A stretch of DNA of 52,585 bases, taken from contig JALHOR010000031.1 of NCBI GenBank assembly GCA_022842885.1, forward strand, positions 1 through 52,585, read 5' to 3'. The notes below the pieces were generated by a model. It had not been told where the DNA came from. It did not search any database and worked only from the letters and a program-made list of their open reading frames with translations. The DNA is from Anaerolineae bacterium (GTDB lineage: Bacteria > Chloroflexota > Anaerolineae > Aggregatilineales > Phototrophicaceae). Made by a program: the position numbers and the translations under genes. Of this stretch, positions 35,396 through 47,800 are shown one piece after another (position 1 is the stretch's first letter; each line of letters opens with the position of its first letter).

Positions 35396-35450
35396 GTAGG
35401 GGAGCGCCTAGGTGCGCTCCCATAGGGCGACCACGTAGGGTCGCCCCTAC
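35396..35450. repeat. Composite double palindrome between the DUF3179 paralogs
   Basis: Between outer ends GTAGGGG and CCCCTAC lie two stems in a row: GGGAGCGC / GCGCTCCC around CTAGGT, and GGGCGACC / GGTCGCCC around ACGTA (some bases shared with the ends). It looks like two GTAGGG elements joined or one inserted in another. It belongs to the same dispersed family as 52-81 and 22701-22728. Confidence 0.8.
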
Positions 35451-35535
35451 ACACGACCTGATTATTTTGTTGAATTGTGTTACCAACTAGGTTTAGCAAG
35501 ACATCCTGCAATAGCATTGACCATAGGCAACCAGC

Positions 35536-36672
35536 GTGCGTAAGTTTTTATCCCAACATTCGGATATGGTATTTATCTTGGCGATGACCGGCGTCTTTCT
35601 GGGTGCGGGCATTGTGGTATTGGGGCAGCGGGTACTTTCAATGTCGGGCTGGCACACCGATATGGAAAAACGCGAGATGCAGCTTGAAGAAATTATTACG
35701 GTGGCAGAACGCGATGAAGTGATGGCAATTCATGCGCCGTTGTTTGCCGCACCACATAATATTGCCTGGTTATCACCCGAATCGCCACTGATGGTGGTGG
35801 AAATCGCTGGCAAAATGCGGGCATATCCGCTGGCAGTGCTGCTGTATCATGAGGTGGTTAATGATACTTTCCAAGGGGTGCCGATTGCGGTGACTTATTG
35901 CCCGATGTGTAACAGTGCTATCGTGTATTCACGCACCGTCGAAAATCGCGTGTTGAATTTTGGGGTATCGGGCAAAGTGCGTCACAGCGGCTTTATCATG
36001 TGGGACAAAGAGACAGAAAGTTGGTGGCAGCAATTCACTGGCAAAGCCATCATGGGTGTGTATGCCGGTACAATGCTCGATATTATCCCCGCCAAAGTCG
36101 TCAATTTAGCCGTGTTTGCCGAATTTTATCCCGATGGCGAAGTGTTAATTGGCGATGCTGAACAACCGTGGATGATGTATGGCACATTGTTTGAAGATTT
36201 TATCGGGTATGACAGCCGTTCTGAGCCATTTTTTTATGAAACAGCCGCAGATACGCGCTTACCCGCGATGGAGCGCGTCTTAGCAGCAGTCATCAATGAG
36301 CAGCCTGTCGCGTATCCGTTTGGGTTATTGGCGCAACAGCAGGTAGTCAATGATGTTGTTAAGGAGATGCCTGTGGTGGCATTTTGGCAGCCCGGCGCAG
36401 CCAGCGTCCTTGACCATTACAGCCTGAGTTATTCGCGAGATGTGGGCATGGCAGTCTTGTTTTATCGAGATTTAGAAGGGCAAACGCTGACCTTTTATCA
36501 CGCTAACGGGACTATCATGGATAAAGAAACAGGCAGCACATGGAATATTTTTGGTAACGCCATCACCGGAACTTTAAAAGGTAAGGCATTAGTCCAAGCC
36601 ACTTGTTTCCCACATTTTTGGTTTGCGTGGGCAAATGCCCACCCAAATACGTTGGTCTATACGCACCGCTAA
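35536..36672 (+). CDS. Membrane-anchored DUF3179 protein, copy 2
   Basis: The 378-residue paralog of the preceding gene. Residues 12-32 are a membrane anchor (VFILAMTGVFLGAGIVVLG) rather than a cleavable signal. The core repeats the family pattern: EIAGKMRAYPLAVLLYHEV, VTYCPMCNSAIVYSR with CxxC, LNFGVSGKVRHSGFIMWDK, SWWQQFTGKAIMG and HFWFAWANAHPNTLVYT. The start is a GTG without a strong ribosome site; an ATG at 35566 is an alternative. The two copies differ mainly in the N-terminal part, suggesting one anchored and one released form. Confidence 0.9.
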   Translation: MRKFLSQHSDMVFILAMTGVFLGAGIVVLGQRVLSMSGWHTDMEKREMQLEEIITVAERDEVMAIHAPLFAAPHNIAWLSPESPLMVVEIAGKMRAYPLAVLLYHEVVNDTFQGVPIAVTYCPMCNSAIVYSRTVENRVLNFGVSGKVRHSGFIMWDKETESWWQQFTGKAIMGVYAGTMLDIIPAKVVNLAVFAEFYPDGEVLIGDAEQPWMMYGTLFEDFIGYDSRSEPFFYETAADTRLPAMERVLAAVINEQPVAYPFGLLAQQQVVNDVVKEMPVVAFWQPGAASVLDHYSLSYSRDVGMAVLFYRDLEGQTLTFYHANGTIMDKETGSTWNIFGNAITGTLKGKALVQATCFPHFWFAWANAHPNTLVYTHR

Positions 36673-36724
36673 CCGTTGTGTTATGCTGGTAAAAATTAAG
36701 CACAGGTATTAAGGATAATATTTC

Positions 36725-37924
36725 ATGGCAGAGTTGCATGAGATGTGGCTGAAGCGCGTGCAAGCACTGATGACCGCGAATCAAGTGCCAGTCGGCACCT
36801 ATCGGTATACGCGCCCGGCACCGTCGCGTTATGAACAGCAATGGCTGTGGGATTCGTGTTTTCATGCCATGATTTATCGCCATTTTGATGCTGCAATGGC
36901 ACGCGACGAATTATTCAGTGTGGTTGCTTCGCAAGTGAGTATGGGCAAAGATGCGGGCATGATTCCACATATGACCTATTGGCGTGGCGGCGGGCTGGAA
37001 TTGTGGGGTGAGGATGGGTACAGCATTATCACCCAACCGCCCTTAATCGCGGTGGCAGCGCAGTTGGTCTATGAAAAAACGCAAGATAGGGCGTTGTTGG
37101 ATGAGTTGTATTCCCCGATATGTTTATATCACTTGTGGTTTGACCGCCGCCGTGACCCTGACCAAGACCATCTCGTGAGTTTGATTCATCCGTGGGAATC
37201 GGGTTGGGATTCATCGCCGCGCTGGGATGCGGCTATGCACTTAAGCGCCAATCCTAGCGATGACGACGCCCGCGAAGCGCGTAAAAAACTTGTGGCACAG
37301 TTGATAAAATATGACTGTGATGCTGAACGCTTGGGTGATGCTGGTTTATTTCATGTGGAAGTGGCGGATTTTAATGCTATCCGCGCCGCTGATTTAGAAA
37401 GTTTAGCGTGGATTGCCGACCAATTGGGAAAACCAGCCGATGCCCAAAAATGGCGACAAAAAGCGGCTGCTACCCAACTGGCAGTGCAAACCAAGATGAG
37501 TCACGATGGGCAAGTATTTGATTTGTCCGGGCGGGCTGAACAACGCATCGCTGTTGCTAGCGCCAGCGAATTTGTGGTGTTGTTTGGCGGGTGTGCTACG
37601 CCGAAACAGGCACAGCAATTGGTAGCCCGCTTGGAAATGGCACAGTTTCAACCGGAATACCCGATACCAACTAGCCCAACCGATACACCGTTATTCGCTG
37701 GCGATCGTTATTGGCGGGGCAATGTGTGGCTGAATGTCAATTGGCTCATCTGGAAGGGCTTATTGCGTTATGGCTACACTGCCCAAGCTCAACACCTTGC
37801 CGAAAAATCATTGGCATTAGCCGAAAAACAAGGCTTCCATGAATATTTTAACCCGCATACCGGGCAAGGCTTCGGCTCTTTCCCACATAGCTGGTCAGGC
37901 ATTGTGTTGGATATGTTGGCGTAA
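36725..37924 (+). CDS. GH63-like glycoside hydrolase, possible mannosylglycerate/glucosylglycerate hydrolase
   Basis: A 399-residue protein with an (alpha/alpha)6-type sequence of repeating helices. QWLWDSCFHAMIYRHFD carries the likely general acid Asp, then SQVSMGKDAGMIPHM, HPWESGWDSSPRWD and RGNVWLNVNWLIWKGL follow. The C-terminal FHEYFNPHTGQGFGSFPHSW contains the Glu that could act as base. These features match GH63/trehalase-like enzymes including the mannosylglycerate hydrolase group, shorter than eukaryotic GH63. It is cytoplasmic, with no signal peptide. AAGGA precedes the ATG. Confidence 0.82.
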   Translation: MAELHEMWLKRVQALMTANQVPVGTYRYTRPAPSRYEQQWLWDSCFHAMIYRHFDAAMARDELFSVVASQVSMGKDAGMIPHMTYWRGGGLELWGEDGYSIITQPPLIAVAAQLVYEKTQDRALLDELYSPICLYHLWFDRRRDPDQDHLVSLIHPWESGWDSSPRWDAAMHLSANPSDDDAREARKKLVAQLIKYDCDAERLGDAGLFHVEVADFNAIRAADLESLAWIADQLGKPADAQKWRQKAAATQLAVQTKMSHDGQVFDLSGRAEQRIAVASASEFVVLFGGCATPKQAQQLVARLEMAQFQPEYPIPTSPTDTPLFAGDRYWRGNVWLNVNWLIWKGLLRYGYTAQAQHLAEKSLALAEKQGFHEYFNPHTGQGFGSFPHSWSGIVLDMLA

Positions 37925-37932
37925 AATTGTGT

Positions 37933-37956
37933 GGGCATGGGATATAAACCATGCCC
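37933..37956. terminator. Hairpin between convergent genes
   Basis: GGGCATGG, an 8-nt AT-rich loop and CCATGCCC form an 8-bp perfect stem just after the glycosidase stop and before the end of the RDD gene. No T tract is present, so it may serve as a bidirectional hairpin. Confidence 0.55.
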
Positions 37957-37971
37957 GTAGCCAGCATTGTG

Positions 37972-38370
37972 TTACGCTTTGACGACTTTTGTTCCCGCCA
38001 GCAAATCGTGCCAACCGCGATTATCTTTATCAATCAGCGCCCACAGCCAGCCGATGAAAAAGAAATTGTTCAGCAAGTAACCGGCAAACCGAATGGCAGC
38101 ATCCACATCACGAATAGGCATTCCATCCATCCGCACGACACGAATGCCTAACATGCGTTTGCCCGGTGTTTGCCCATCTTGGCGCGTCCAGAAATACCAA
38201 TTGTAGAGAAAATTGACGATAAAACCGATACCCCCGCCCACTTCGCGCCCAACACCGAATAACAATCCCGTAATCAGCCCCAAGATAAACCCGTCAATCA
38301 ACAGGGCGAAAAAGCGTGTGCCAAAATCGGCTCGCTCGGCATATTCCGAATTTTTCATTTTGATAGTCAT
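37972..38370 (-). CDS. RDD-family membrane protein
   Basis: A 132-residue protein with the RDD motif layout: RADFGTRFFALLIDGFI in the first helix, a second helix (GGIGFIVNFLYNWYFW), then the conserved GQTPGKRMLGIRVVRMDG and a final helix ending in DKDNRGWHDLLAGTKVV. RDD proteins are small membrane proteins of uncertain role, some linked to ion exchange. It is convergent with the glycosidase and divergent from the giant gene. Confidence 0.92.
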   Translation of the reverse strand: MTIKMKNSEYAERADFGTRFFALLIDGFILGLITGLLFGVGREVGGGIGFIVNFLYNWYFWTRQDGQTPGKRMLGIRVVRMDGMPIRDVDAAIRFAGYLLNNFFFIGWLWALIDKDNRGWHDLLAGTKVVKA

Positions 38371-38808
38371 GAAAGATCAACCTTCCGTTGCAGTCAGCAT
38401 TATGTCTATAATGAATAATACAGCGTTATCTTACGGCTTTGATGATGTTAGAACGAAGCTGATAACTGTTGCATTCTTGACCCAATACGCAATCACCCTG
38501 CAAAAGTTGCAGCCCAGTCCTCCTAAAAATATTTATGGAATTGTAATGAATGGTATCTAGGTAATTATTAGTTATACACAAACAATTCTATAAGCTAACA
38601 TCAAACTTGTTTAAAACCTTGCAAAACCCTAAAAATTTTAGCTATCCTGACAAAAGCGTAAGGTTTGTAACTATAATCAAACCTTAAAACCCCCAATTTA
38701 ATTATGATTATTGCGATTATCAATGATAAATTAATGCATTTGTGTTGTCATTGTTAGGCTTATGTAAGGCAATTTTTGCGATACTTAAACTACCAGTAAT
38801 TGTGTGTT
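38371..38808. other. Long divergent intergenic region before the giant gene
   Basis: About 440 bases of AT-rich sequence with no convincing gene. Near 38647-38686 lies a promoter-like site inside a 9-bp inverted repeat (separate entry). The rest shows runs such as TTAATTATGATTATTG but nothing I can name. Confidence 0.6.
38647..38686 (+). promoter_or_regulatory. Promoter with dyad flanking a TATAAT box, upstream of the giant gene
   Basis: TAAGGTTTG (38659-38667) and CAAACCTTA (38678-38686) are a perfect 9-bp inverted repeat with a 10-nt centre that ends in consensus TATAAT (38672-38677). CTGACA at 38647-38652 is a 5/6 match to TTGACA, though the 19-nt spacing is long. The repeat covers the -10 region on both sides, as an operator would. 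The predicted leader is about 125 nt or more. Confidence 0.55.
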
Positions 38809-41800
38809 ATGTTTCCTTTGCTCATTCCAGATACTTTGCGAGGCACTGTGTTGGCTCAAAAGCTAAACCATCACCTCTATACTCTTAAATCATCGCTGCG
38901 GTTTGTATTAGCGGTTGTGTTGATAATGGGTTGGTTGTTGCCTGCCCAAGCGTTGGGAACGATTGAAGTGACCCCAACGATTTTGTATTTTTCAACACCC
39001 GCTGGCACGAACAGCGCAACGCAAACTATCACAGTTCGCAATACCGGTGCTGACCCGTTGACGATTAATACCACCACGGTTTCGGGGGTGTTCAGCATTT
39101 TGGCTGATATTGCCGATGGTACGGTGATTCTTCCGGGTGGGCAAGCCACGATGACCGTGCGCTTTAATCCGGCGGCAGCACCAGCCGGGGTGAATGTGTT
39201 CTCTGGGGCTGTCACTATCACCAGCAGCGATACGACAACGCCTACAACCCAAGTGGAAGTGCGCGGAATTGGGACAGCGGGTAATGGCGGCAGCAACGAA
39301 CCGTCGTTACAACGCATCTTGCAGGGGCGCAATATCCCGGTCACGGTGGGCGATGATAATGCCAGTACCACCACCATCAACAGCGATGTCAATCTTGCGC
39401 GGGCGACTTTCTTGGGCGAAGAAATTCGCATTCAAGCGTTTGAAAAAGCGGGTCCCGGCAATATCACGATTGAACCGCTGGCATATTATGGCTTAAGCAT
39501 GGGAACATCAGGCTTCCCGAATTTTGTGGATGTGGGTTGGCATTTGGAAGGCAATGTGAATGCCCGCACACCGTTATTTGGTGTTAATGGCAGTACCCAG
39601 ACGATTTCGCCAGCGATCAATGGCACACTGAGTTTTGACCCCGGCGACGGCACGCGCTTCGCGTTGTATGCCCAATGGCGGCATCAGATGTGGAACAATC
39701 GCATCACATCGCAGCAAGATAGCCAAAACAGTTTTGTGGGGGCGATTCCGCATCAGGTTCGCATTTATCCCAATAAAACAGCGGCGGGCGTTGTCATTCC
39801 CAATTCGTATATCATCGCTTATGAAGAAAATACCAACGGTTACGATTATAACGATATTGTATTTGTCGCCAATAATGTGAAGCTGGCAGCAGTGGGCAGC
39901 GGCGGCATCCGGTTTGAAAACCGCGATTGGTCAACGCTCAACACGCTGAATATTCCGCAATTGGATTACCTGAATACGTGGCTGACGATGGGGCGTATTC
40001 AGGGCGGAGTGATAATGCACCAGTTTAAAGATACGACCACATTACGCATTCATAATGATGGAACAACGCCGCTGGATATTACTGGATTGAATATCAGCGT
40101 TCCGGCAGCGTTTATCTTGCCCAATAGCGAAACGGCATTCACCATCCAGCCGGGCAGTTTTTATGATTTGCAAGTGCGGTTTGTGGATACTCGTAGCTTG
40201 TTGGTAATTCCGCAAAAACTACGAACGGCAACATTAACAATTAATTCCAGCGACCCCACCAATCCAACCAGTACTATTCAGTTGCGCGGATTGTGGCAAA
40301 CTCAACCGGAAGGTAATTTTGAACCTACTAGGAGTGATATTTGGCAAGCCTTTGGGCTAGGCACAAATATTCCATCTGTGTTGACCTCGCAATTTACGCC
40401 AGTTGCCGATGAAGCTATGTCGTTTTATTGGCAAGGCGATGGCAGTCCCCAAGTGTATGCTCGGCAGTTAGCGGCGTATCATGGGTGCAGTGTGCCGTTT
40501 GGGCAAACAGCGGGCTTCCAAATAACGGGACCCGGTGGGGGCGGTATCGCGCACAAACCAACCTATTGCCAATCGGCATTGCCACCGGGGTATAGTGGTA
40601 CGGGTCCTGGCGAAGTGATGATTCAACCGACTTCACCGAGTTTTGAAATTCGGGTCGCCGGTTACAGTACTAACCGCTGCGAAGGCTTGCCTAACTGCAA
40701 CTATAATGGGGTGCGTTTATTCCCGGTTACAAACCCAGCAGGACAAACGATTCCGGGAACCTATTTGGTATTGCAAGATTATGTGGATTTTGGCTGCGGC
40801 ACAGGTCCGGCAACCAACTGCGATTTTAATGATAATCTCTATTTAGTTACGGGGATTGCACCGAGCAATGTTATTCCCATTCCAACGCTGACGATTGAAA
40901 AAACCGGGGCAGCCGCACTTGCGCCCATCAACACCAATTTTACTTATGTCATTCGCGTGAATAATATTAGCACGGTGCAGGCGCTTACCAGCACAGTCGT
41001 GGATACGCTGCCCGCCGGAATGACCTTTATTTCGGCAACTTCGGGTTATGGTACTTGTTCGCACAGCAGTGGCACGATTACCTGCACACTGAATAATATT
41101 CCGGCGTTGACCACAGCGGCGGTGGCGGTTGTGGTACAGCAGACACTCCCCGGCACTGTGACCAACCAAGCCAGCGTGACCAACAATAGCAATACCGTAT
41201 CGGATTCAGAGACCACCCAATTTTACGATGCTGTTACTACTGGCACGATTACCATTGCTAAAGATGCTGACCCCGATGACCCGGCATCTTTCACATTTAC
41301 GGGTGGTTTGGGGACGTTCCAACTATCCGATGATGGGGCAGCACCACCGGCACCAATTAATTTACAAATCAATTTTGGTCCCTCTAATATAGTGGTGGGC
41401 GGCTACACCAATAACAGCGGCAACGCTTTCAGTTTTGGGGGTGCCGGCTGGGTGACAGAAACATCACGGTTTGATGCCAGTCCAGAGCCATTGGATTTAG
41501 GCACAAATGCGATTTCCCGCGCTCCAACTGCGACGGGAACATTTATTGAAATGCAAGATCCAAGCGCCGCTATGGGCAATACTCCCATCAATGGCGCTTG
41601 GATTTACGATAACTTGCCCAATGGTGCCTATACCGTTACCGTCTCCGTCGGGGATTTGTTGGCGACGACTAGCACGCATGTCATTAACGTCAACGGCATC
41701 AGTGTGATTGCCCCCTTTACGGTGAATAACGTTGCTAATCAATTCAGAACGGGCAGCACCACTGTGTTCGTCACAGATGGACGCTTGGTGGTAGATGCCG

Positions 41801-44800
41801 TTGGCGGCACGAATACCAAAATTAACTATATTCATATTCAAAGTGTGCCGGGTGCCACCAACAGCCAAACATTCAACAATGTTCCGGCAGGCACTTATAC
41901 CATCACTGAACAAGCCGCGGCGGGTTGGGTCTTGGATAATGCCACTTGCGTCGGCGGCACTTTTACCACCAGTGGCAACAGCCTGAATATTACATTAGGT
42001 GCTGGACAAAATATCACCTGCACCGTCAGCAATGACCAGATTGATGGGTCGGCTATCAACATTGATATTTCGCCGGATACCCAACCACTGTATATTGGCG
42101 ACACAGCCAATTTTACCGTGACTGTGACCAATAACGGTCTCATCCAACTGGATAATGTGAATGTCGCATCCAATCTGCCGGGATGCAGCCGCACGATTGG
42201 CACGCTGATAATGGGACAAACCATCACCTATAACTGTTCAGTTGCCGGGGTGGGTGGTAGCTTTGTTCATACGGCGACTGCCAGCGGAACACCCGCAGGC
42301 TTGCCTGTAGTCACGGATACCGATACGGCTGATGTGACGGCTGTGCCGCGCCCACAACTGAACGTAACACGTACCATTGGTGCAGGGGGAACGACCACCC
42401 TGCCAGCCAATACCATCGTAGATTACAACGCTGATTTGCCATTTACGATTACCCCCGATTCGGGATTTGCGATTAGTACTGTAACTGCCAACGGCGTGCC
42501 ATTAGCGCCTATCTCGCCCGGACAATATCAACTTGATAATATTCTGGTAGATACTGCTGTAGATATTACCTTTATTCCGGTCGGAACGCGCACCGTTACC
42601 TTTACGACGGATGGCAATGGCACGGTCAACCAACCGCCTAGCCAGACAGTGACAGTAGGCAATAATTTGCCATTTACGCTGACACCTAACCCCGGTTATG
42701 TGGTGAATACAGTTTTGGCGAATGGTGTACCACTGACGCCGATTGGCACAAATCAATATCAACTGACCAATATTAGCGCCGATACTGATGTGCAAATTAC
42801 CTTCCGCACGGTGATGGCAGTATGTATGCCTTATTCAACCCAACCGTGTGCAACCATACCTGTGGCAGTGACGCCTGCTGCGCCTTATTGCTTGGCATTT
42901 AACGGCGGCGCAGGTGGTTTAGCGGATACGGGCTTTACGATGGCAGACCCGCCGAGCATTAATGTCACGCCGTATACCATACCGACTAACTCGCAAGTGC
43001 CGGGGTTTGAACCGGGACAACTGAGCATTAGCAATGGCAGTTTGGGGATACAAACCACGTCTGGATCGCAAAATTTGACTGCCAACAGCCAAGTGAACGC
43101 GCTCGGTGCGGGCGTGAATTTAGATGCCGTTACCGTTGTAGAAGCCACCGTCACCAATGTTGATCTTGGTGCGAGTTTTGTGCAGCAAGCGGGCTTGTGG
43201 TTCGGCAATAACGAAGATAATCATGTCCGTTTGATGGTTGCCGGGCAAGGCAGCGGCATTGAACGGATTGTGCTGGCGATTGAAATTGCCGGAGCAACGA
43301 CTGAATTCAGCACGGCATTAGCGGCAACTTTATCCTCGACAGACCGCGTGACACTCAGTTTGTTAATTGACCCCGTGAACCGCACCGTGACTCCGCGCTA
43401 TCGGCTTAACGGTGGCGCACTGACTATCCTGACAACCCGCCCCATTCCAGCCAGTCTCATCAACGGCGTAACATTACCGGATGCTGCTGGTGTCGTCAGT
43501 TTTGCGGGCATTTATGCCACCCATCGCAACAGTCTATTACCTTTCAACAGCGCCTATAGTAGTTTTTGCATTCAAGAAACGGCGTCGGTTGCTCATACCA
43601 TCACCACTAGCACCGTTGGCACAGGCACAATTTCGCCTTCTGGCATCGTCACGGTAGCCCGCTATGATGACCGCACTTTTACCTTTACGCCCGGCGTCAA
43701 CCAGCGTGTTGAACGGGTGATTGTGGATGGCGTGGAAGTGCCGGGTTCCCTGAACATGACCAGCTATACCTTTAACACCGTCACAGCAAATGCTACGCTG
43801 CAAGTGGTGTTTAACCAAGTGCCAGTAGCGAATAATGATGTCGCAACCACGAATGAAGATACGTTGGTCAACATCAATGTATTGGCGAATGATGTAGATA
43901 ACGAAACGCTCAATATTCTTGATGTTAGCCCGCCTACCAATGGCACTGCCCAAATTATTGGCACACAAATTCGTTATACGCCCGCTGCTAATTTCAACGG
44001 TACGGATACTTTCACCTATACGATTATTGATGGTCAGGGCATCACGGCGACGGCAACTGTGACTGTCACGGTCAATCCTGTGCCAGATGCCCCCATCGCC
44101 AATGCCGATACTGCCACAACGCCAGAAGAAACGGCTGTTGATATTAATGTGCGTGGCAATGACACCGATGCCGAAAATGACCCGCTGACCGTTACTGTCG
44201 TCACACAGCCTCCAGTGGGTCAGGGTGCAGTCACGATTATCAATGGTGGTTTGGATGTGCGCTATACGCCGCCGACCAATTTCTTCGGCACGACGACCTT
44301 CACCTATACAATTAGCGATGGCAACGGTGGCACGGATACAGCAACCGTAACCGTCACAGTGGACAATATCAATGATGCGCCCAACGGCGTGAATGATACT
44401 GCCATCACCAATGAAGATACTGCCGTTACGGTCAATGTGATTGCCAATGATACTGACCCTGATGGGGATACGCTCACAATTTCTGCAATTAACACTGTCC
44501 TCAATGGCACTGCAACGATTGTTGGCAACCAAATTCAGTTTACGCCGGATGCCAATTTTGTCGGCACAGGCACGGTGATTTATACCGTCAGCGATGGTAA
44601 CGGCGGTACGGATACGGCGACACTTACGATTACGGTTAATCAAGTGAATGACGGGCCGGATGCCGTGAATGATGCACGCACCACGCCCGAAGAAACTGCG
44701 ATTGATATTGATGTGCGTACCAATGATACCGATGTTGAAGGCAATACGCTGACCGTTACTGCCATTACACAGCCTCCGGTGGGTCAAGGCACAGTCACGA

Positions 44801-47800
44801 TTATCAACGCGGGTCAAGATGTGCGTTATACGCCGCCAGCCAATTTCAGTGGGTCAACCACTTTCACCTATACGATTAACGATGGCAATGGTGGCACGGA
44901 TACTGCCACTGTGACCATCAATGTCACCAATGTGAATGACATACCCGATGCTGTAAATGATACACGCACCACGCCCGAAGATACGGCAATCACCATTCCA
45001 GTGCGTACCAATGACACCGATGCTGATGGCGATGTGCTGACGATTATTGGTGTCACGATACCGACTAACGGCACAGCGACGATTGTCGCCGGGCAAATTC
45101 AATACACGCCGTCTGCCAATTTCAGCGGGACAGCGACATTTGATTACACAATTAGCGATGGCAACGGTGGCACGGATACAGCAACGGTCACGGTGAATGT
45201 GACTGCGGTCAATGATTTACCCGTTGCGCTGAATGATACGGCGGTCACCAATGAAGAAACGGCTGTTTTGGTGGATGTCTTGGCGAATGATAGTGATGTT
45301 GAAGGCGCGGTCACAATTACGACCTTCACACAGCCTATCAACGGCACGGTCGTGTTGGATAGCGGGCAACTGCGTTACACACCGAATGCCAATTTCAGCG
45401 GCACGAATACCTTCACCTACACCATTCAGGATAGCAATGGTGCGACAGCAATTGGGACTGTGAATGTCACGGTGAATCCGGTGAATGACATACCCGATGC
45501 TGTAAATGATACGCGCACCACGCCCGAAGATACGGCAATCACCATTCCAGTGCGTGCCAACGACACCGACGCTGATGGCGATGTGTTGACGATTACCAAT
45601 GTTACGCTGCCTACCAATGGCACAGCGACGATTAACGCCGGACAAATTGTGTATACGCCGCCTGCCAATTTCAGCGGCTCGGCAACGTTTGATTACACAA
45701 TTAGCGATGGCAACGGCGGCACAGATACAGCAACTGTCACAGTGAATGTGACTGCGGTCAATGATTTGCCGGTTGCTGTGAATGATACTGCCACAGGTGC
45801 AGAAGATACGCCGCTGGATATTAGCGTGCTGGTGAACGATAGTGATGTAGAAGGCGCTGTCACCATTACCAGCGTGACGCCGCCCGCCAATGGTACAGTC
45901 ACGATTATCAATGGTGGTACGCAGGTTCGGTATACGCCCAATGCGGGTTTTAACAATGTCAACACTTTCACCTACACGATTACCGATAGCAATGGCGCTA
46001 CCGCCACCGCTACAGTGACGGTCACGGTGATTGGTGTGAACGATGTGCCGAATGCAGTCAATGATGCGGTTAGCACCAATGAAGATACCGCCATCACGAT
46101 ACCCGTGCGTGCCAATGATACCGATAGTGATGGCGATACCCTGACGATTACGGGCTTGACCCAACCTGCGCCGGGAACAGGCACAGCGACGATTGTCGCC
46201 GGGCAAATTCAATACACGCCACCAGCGAATTATTCGGGTGTCGTCACGTTTGATTATACGATTAGCGATGGCAACGGCGGCACCGATACAGCGACAGTCA
46301 CGGTGACGGTGGTTTCAATTAACGATTTGCCCGATGCGGTGAATGATGCCGTCACCACAGTTGAAGAAACGCCTGTTTTGATTAATGTCTTGGCGAATGA
46401 TACTGATGTTGAAGGACCCGTTACGCTGACGACCTTCACGCAGCCCGCCAATGGCACAGTTGTTTTGGATAGCGGGCAACTGCGCTATACGCCGAATCTG
46501 AATTTCTTCGGCACAAATACTTTCAACTACACGATTCAGGATAGCAACGGCGCAACCGATACTGCTACGGTCACCATCACCGTGACGAATGTGAATGATG
46601 CGCCGATTGCGGTCAATAACACGGTCTCGACGAATGAAGATACTGCAATCACAACCCAAGTGCTGCTGAACGATAGTGACCCCGATGGCAACACCCTAAC
46701 AATTACCGCAACGACCAATGGCGCAAATGGCACGGTCACGCGCACCAATGGCAATACGCGCACGCGCTATCAGCCGAATCCCAATTTCTTCGGCACGGAT
46801 AGTTACACCTATACGATTAGCGATGGCAACGGTGGCACAGCAACGGCGACGGTCTTTGTGACGGTGGTTTCACAGAATGATCGCCCAGTAGCGAATAATG
46901 ATAGTGCTGGCACGCCAGAAGATACCTCCGTGTTGGTTAATGTGTTGGCGAATGATACCGATGTTGATAGCGCCGTTCTGACGATTGTCAATATCGTCAC
47001 CACTGCCGCCACCAACGGCACAGCAGTGCTTGAAAGTGGACAAATTCGCTATACGCCCAATCCGAATTTTACGGGAACAGCCACGTTTACCTACGTTGCG
47101 CGGGATAGCAGTAACGCGAATAGCCTCACCCCGGCAACCGTGACTATTACGGTGACACCTGTCAATGACCCGCCCGTTGCGGTGAATGATACGGCGACCA
47201 CGCTGGAAGATAATGCCGTCACAGTGAATGTGCTGACGAATGATACAACGGTAGATACTGGCGAAACGCTGACTGTTATCGGTGTGGGCAGCAGCCCGAA
47301 TGGCACAACCAGTTTCACCGGCACCAATGTCACTTTTGTCCCGAATTTGAACTATGTTGGACCCGCCGCGTTCACCTATACGATTAGTGATGGTAACGGC
47401 GGTACTTCAGTTGGCACAGTCAATGTCACAGTGACTCCGGTCAATGATGTGCCAGTGGTGGTGAATGACACTGCCACCACGCAGGAAGAAACGCCTGTTT
47501 TGATTGATGTGTTGGATAACGATACCGACGCTGAAGGCAATACGCTGACTATTGGCGCGGTAACGCAAGGCGTGAATGGCACGGTTACGATTGTGGCGGG
47601 CGAAGTTCAATATACGCCAAATCTCAATTTTGTTGGTACAGACACCTTCACCTACACTGCCAGCGATGGCAATGGTGGCAACACCGTCGGCACAGTGACG
47701 GTCACGGTCAGCAATTTGAACGATGCGCCCGTAGCGAATAACGATACTGCCACGACGGATGAAAATGTTCCGGTGACATTCAGTGTTTTGCCCAACGATA

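Noticed and set aside
38213..38560. 115-codon forward frame upstream of the giant gene
   Set aside because: Its first half is antisense to the RDD gene and the rest is AT-rich intergenic sequence without a ribosome site or known motif.
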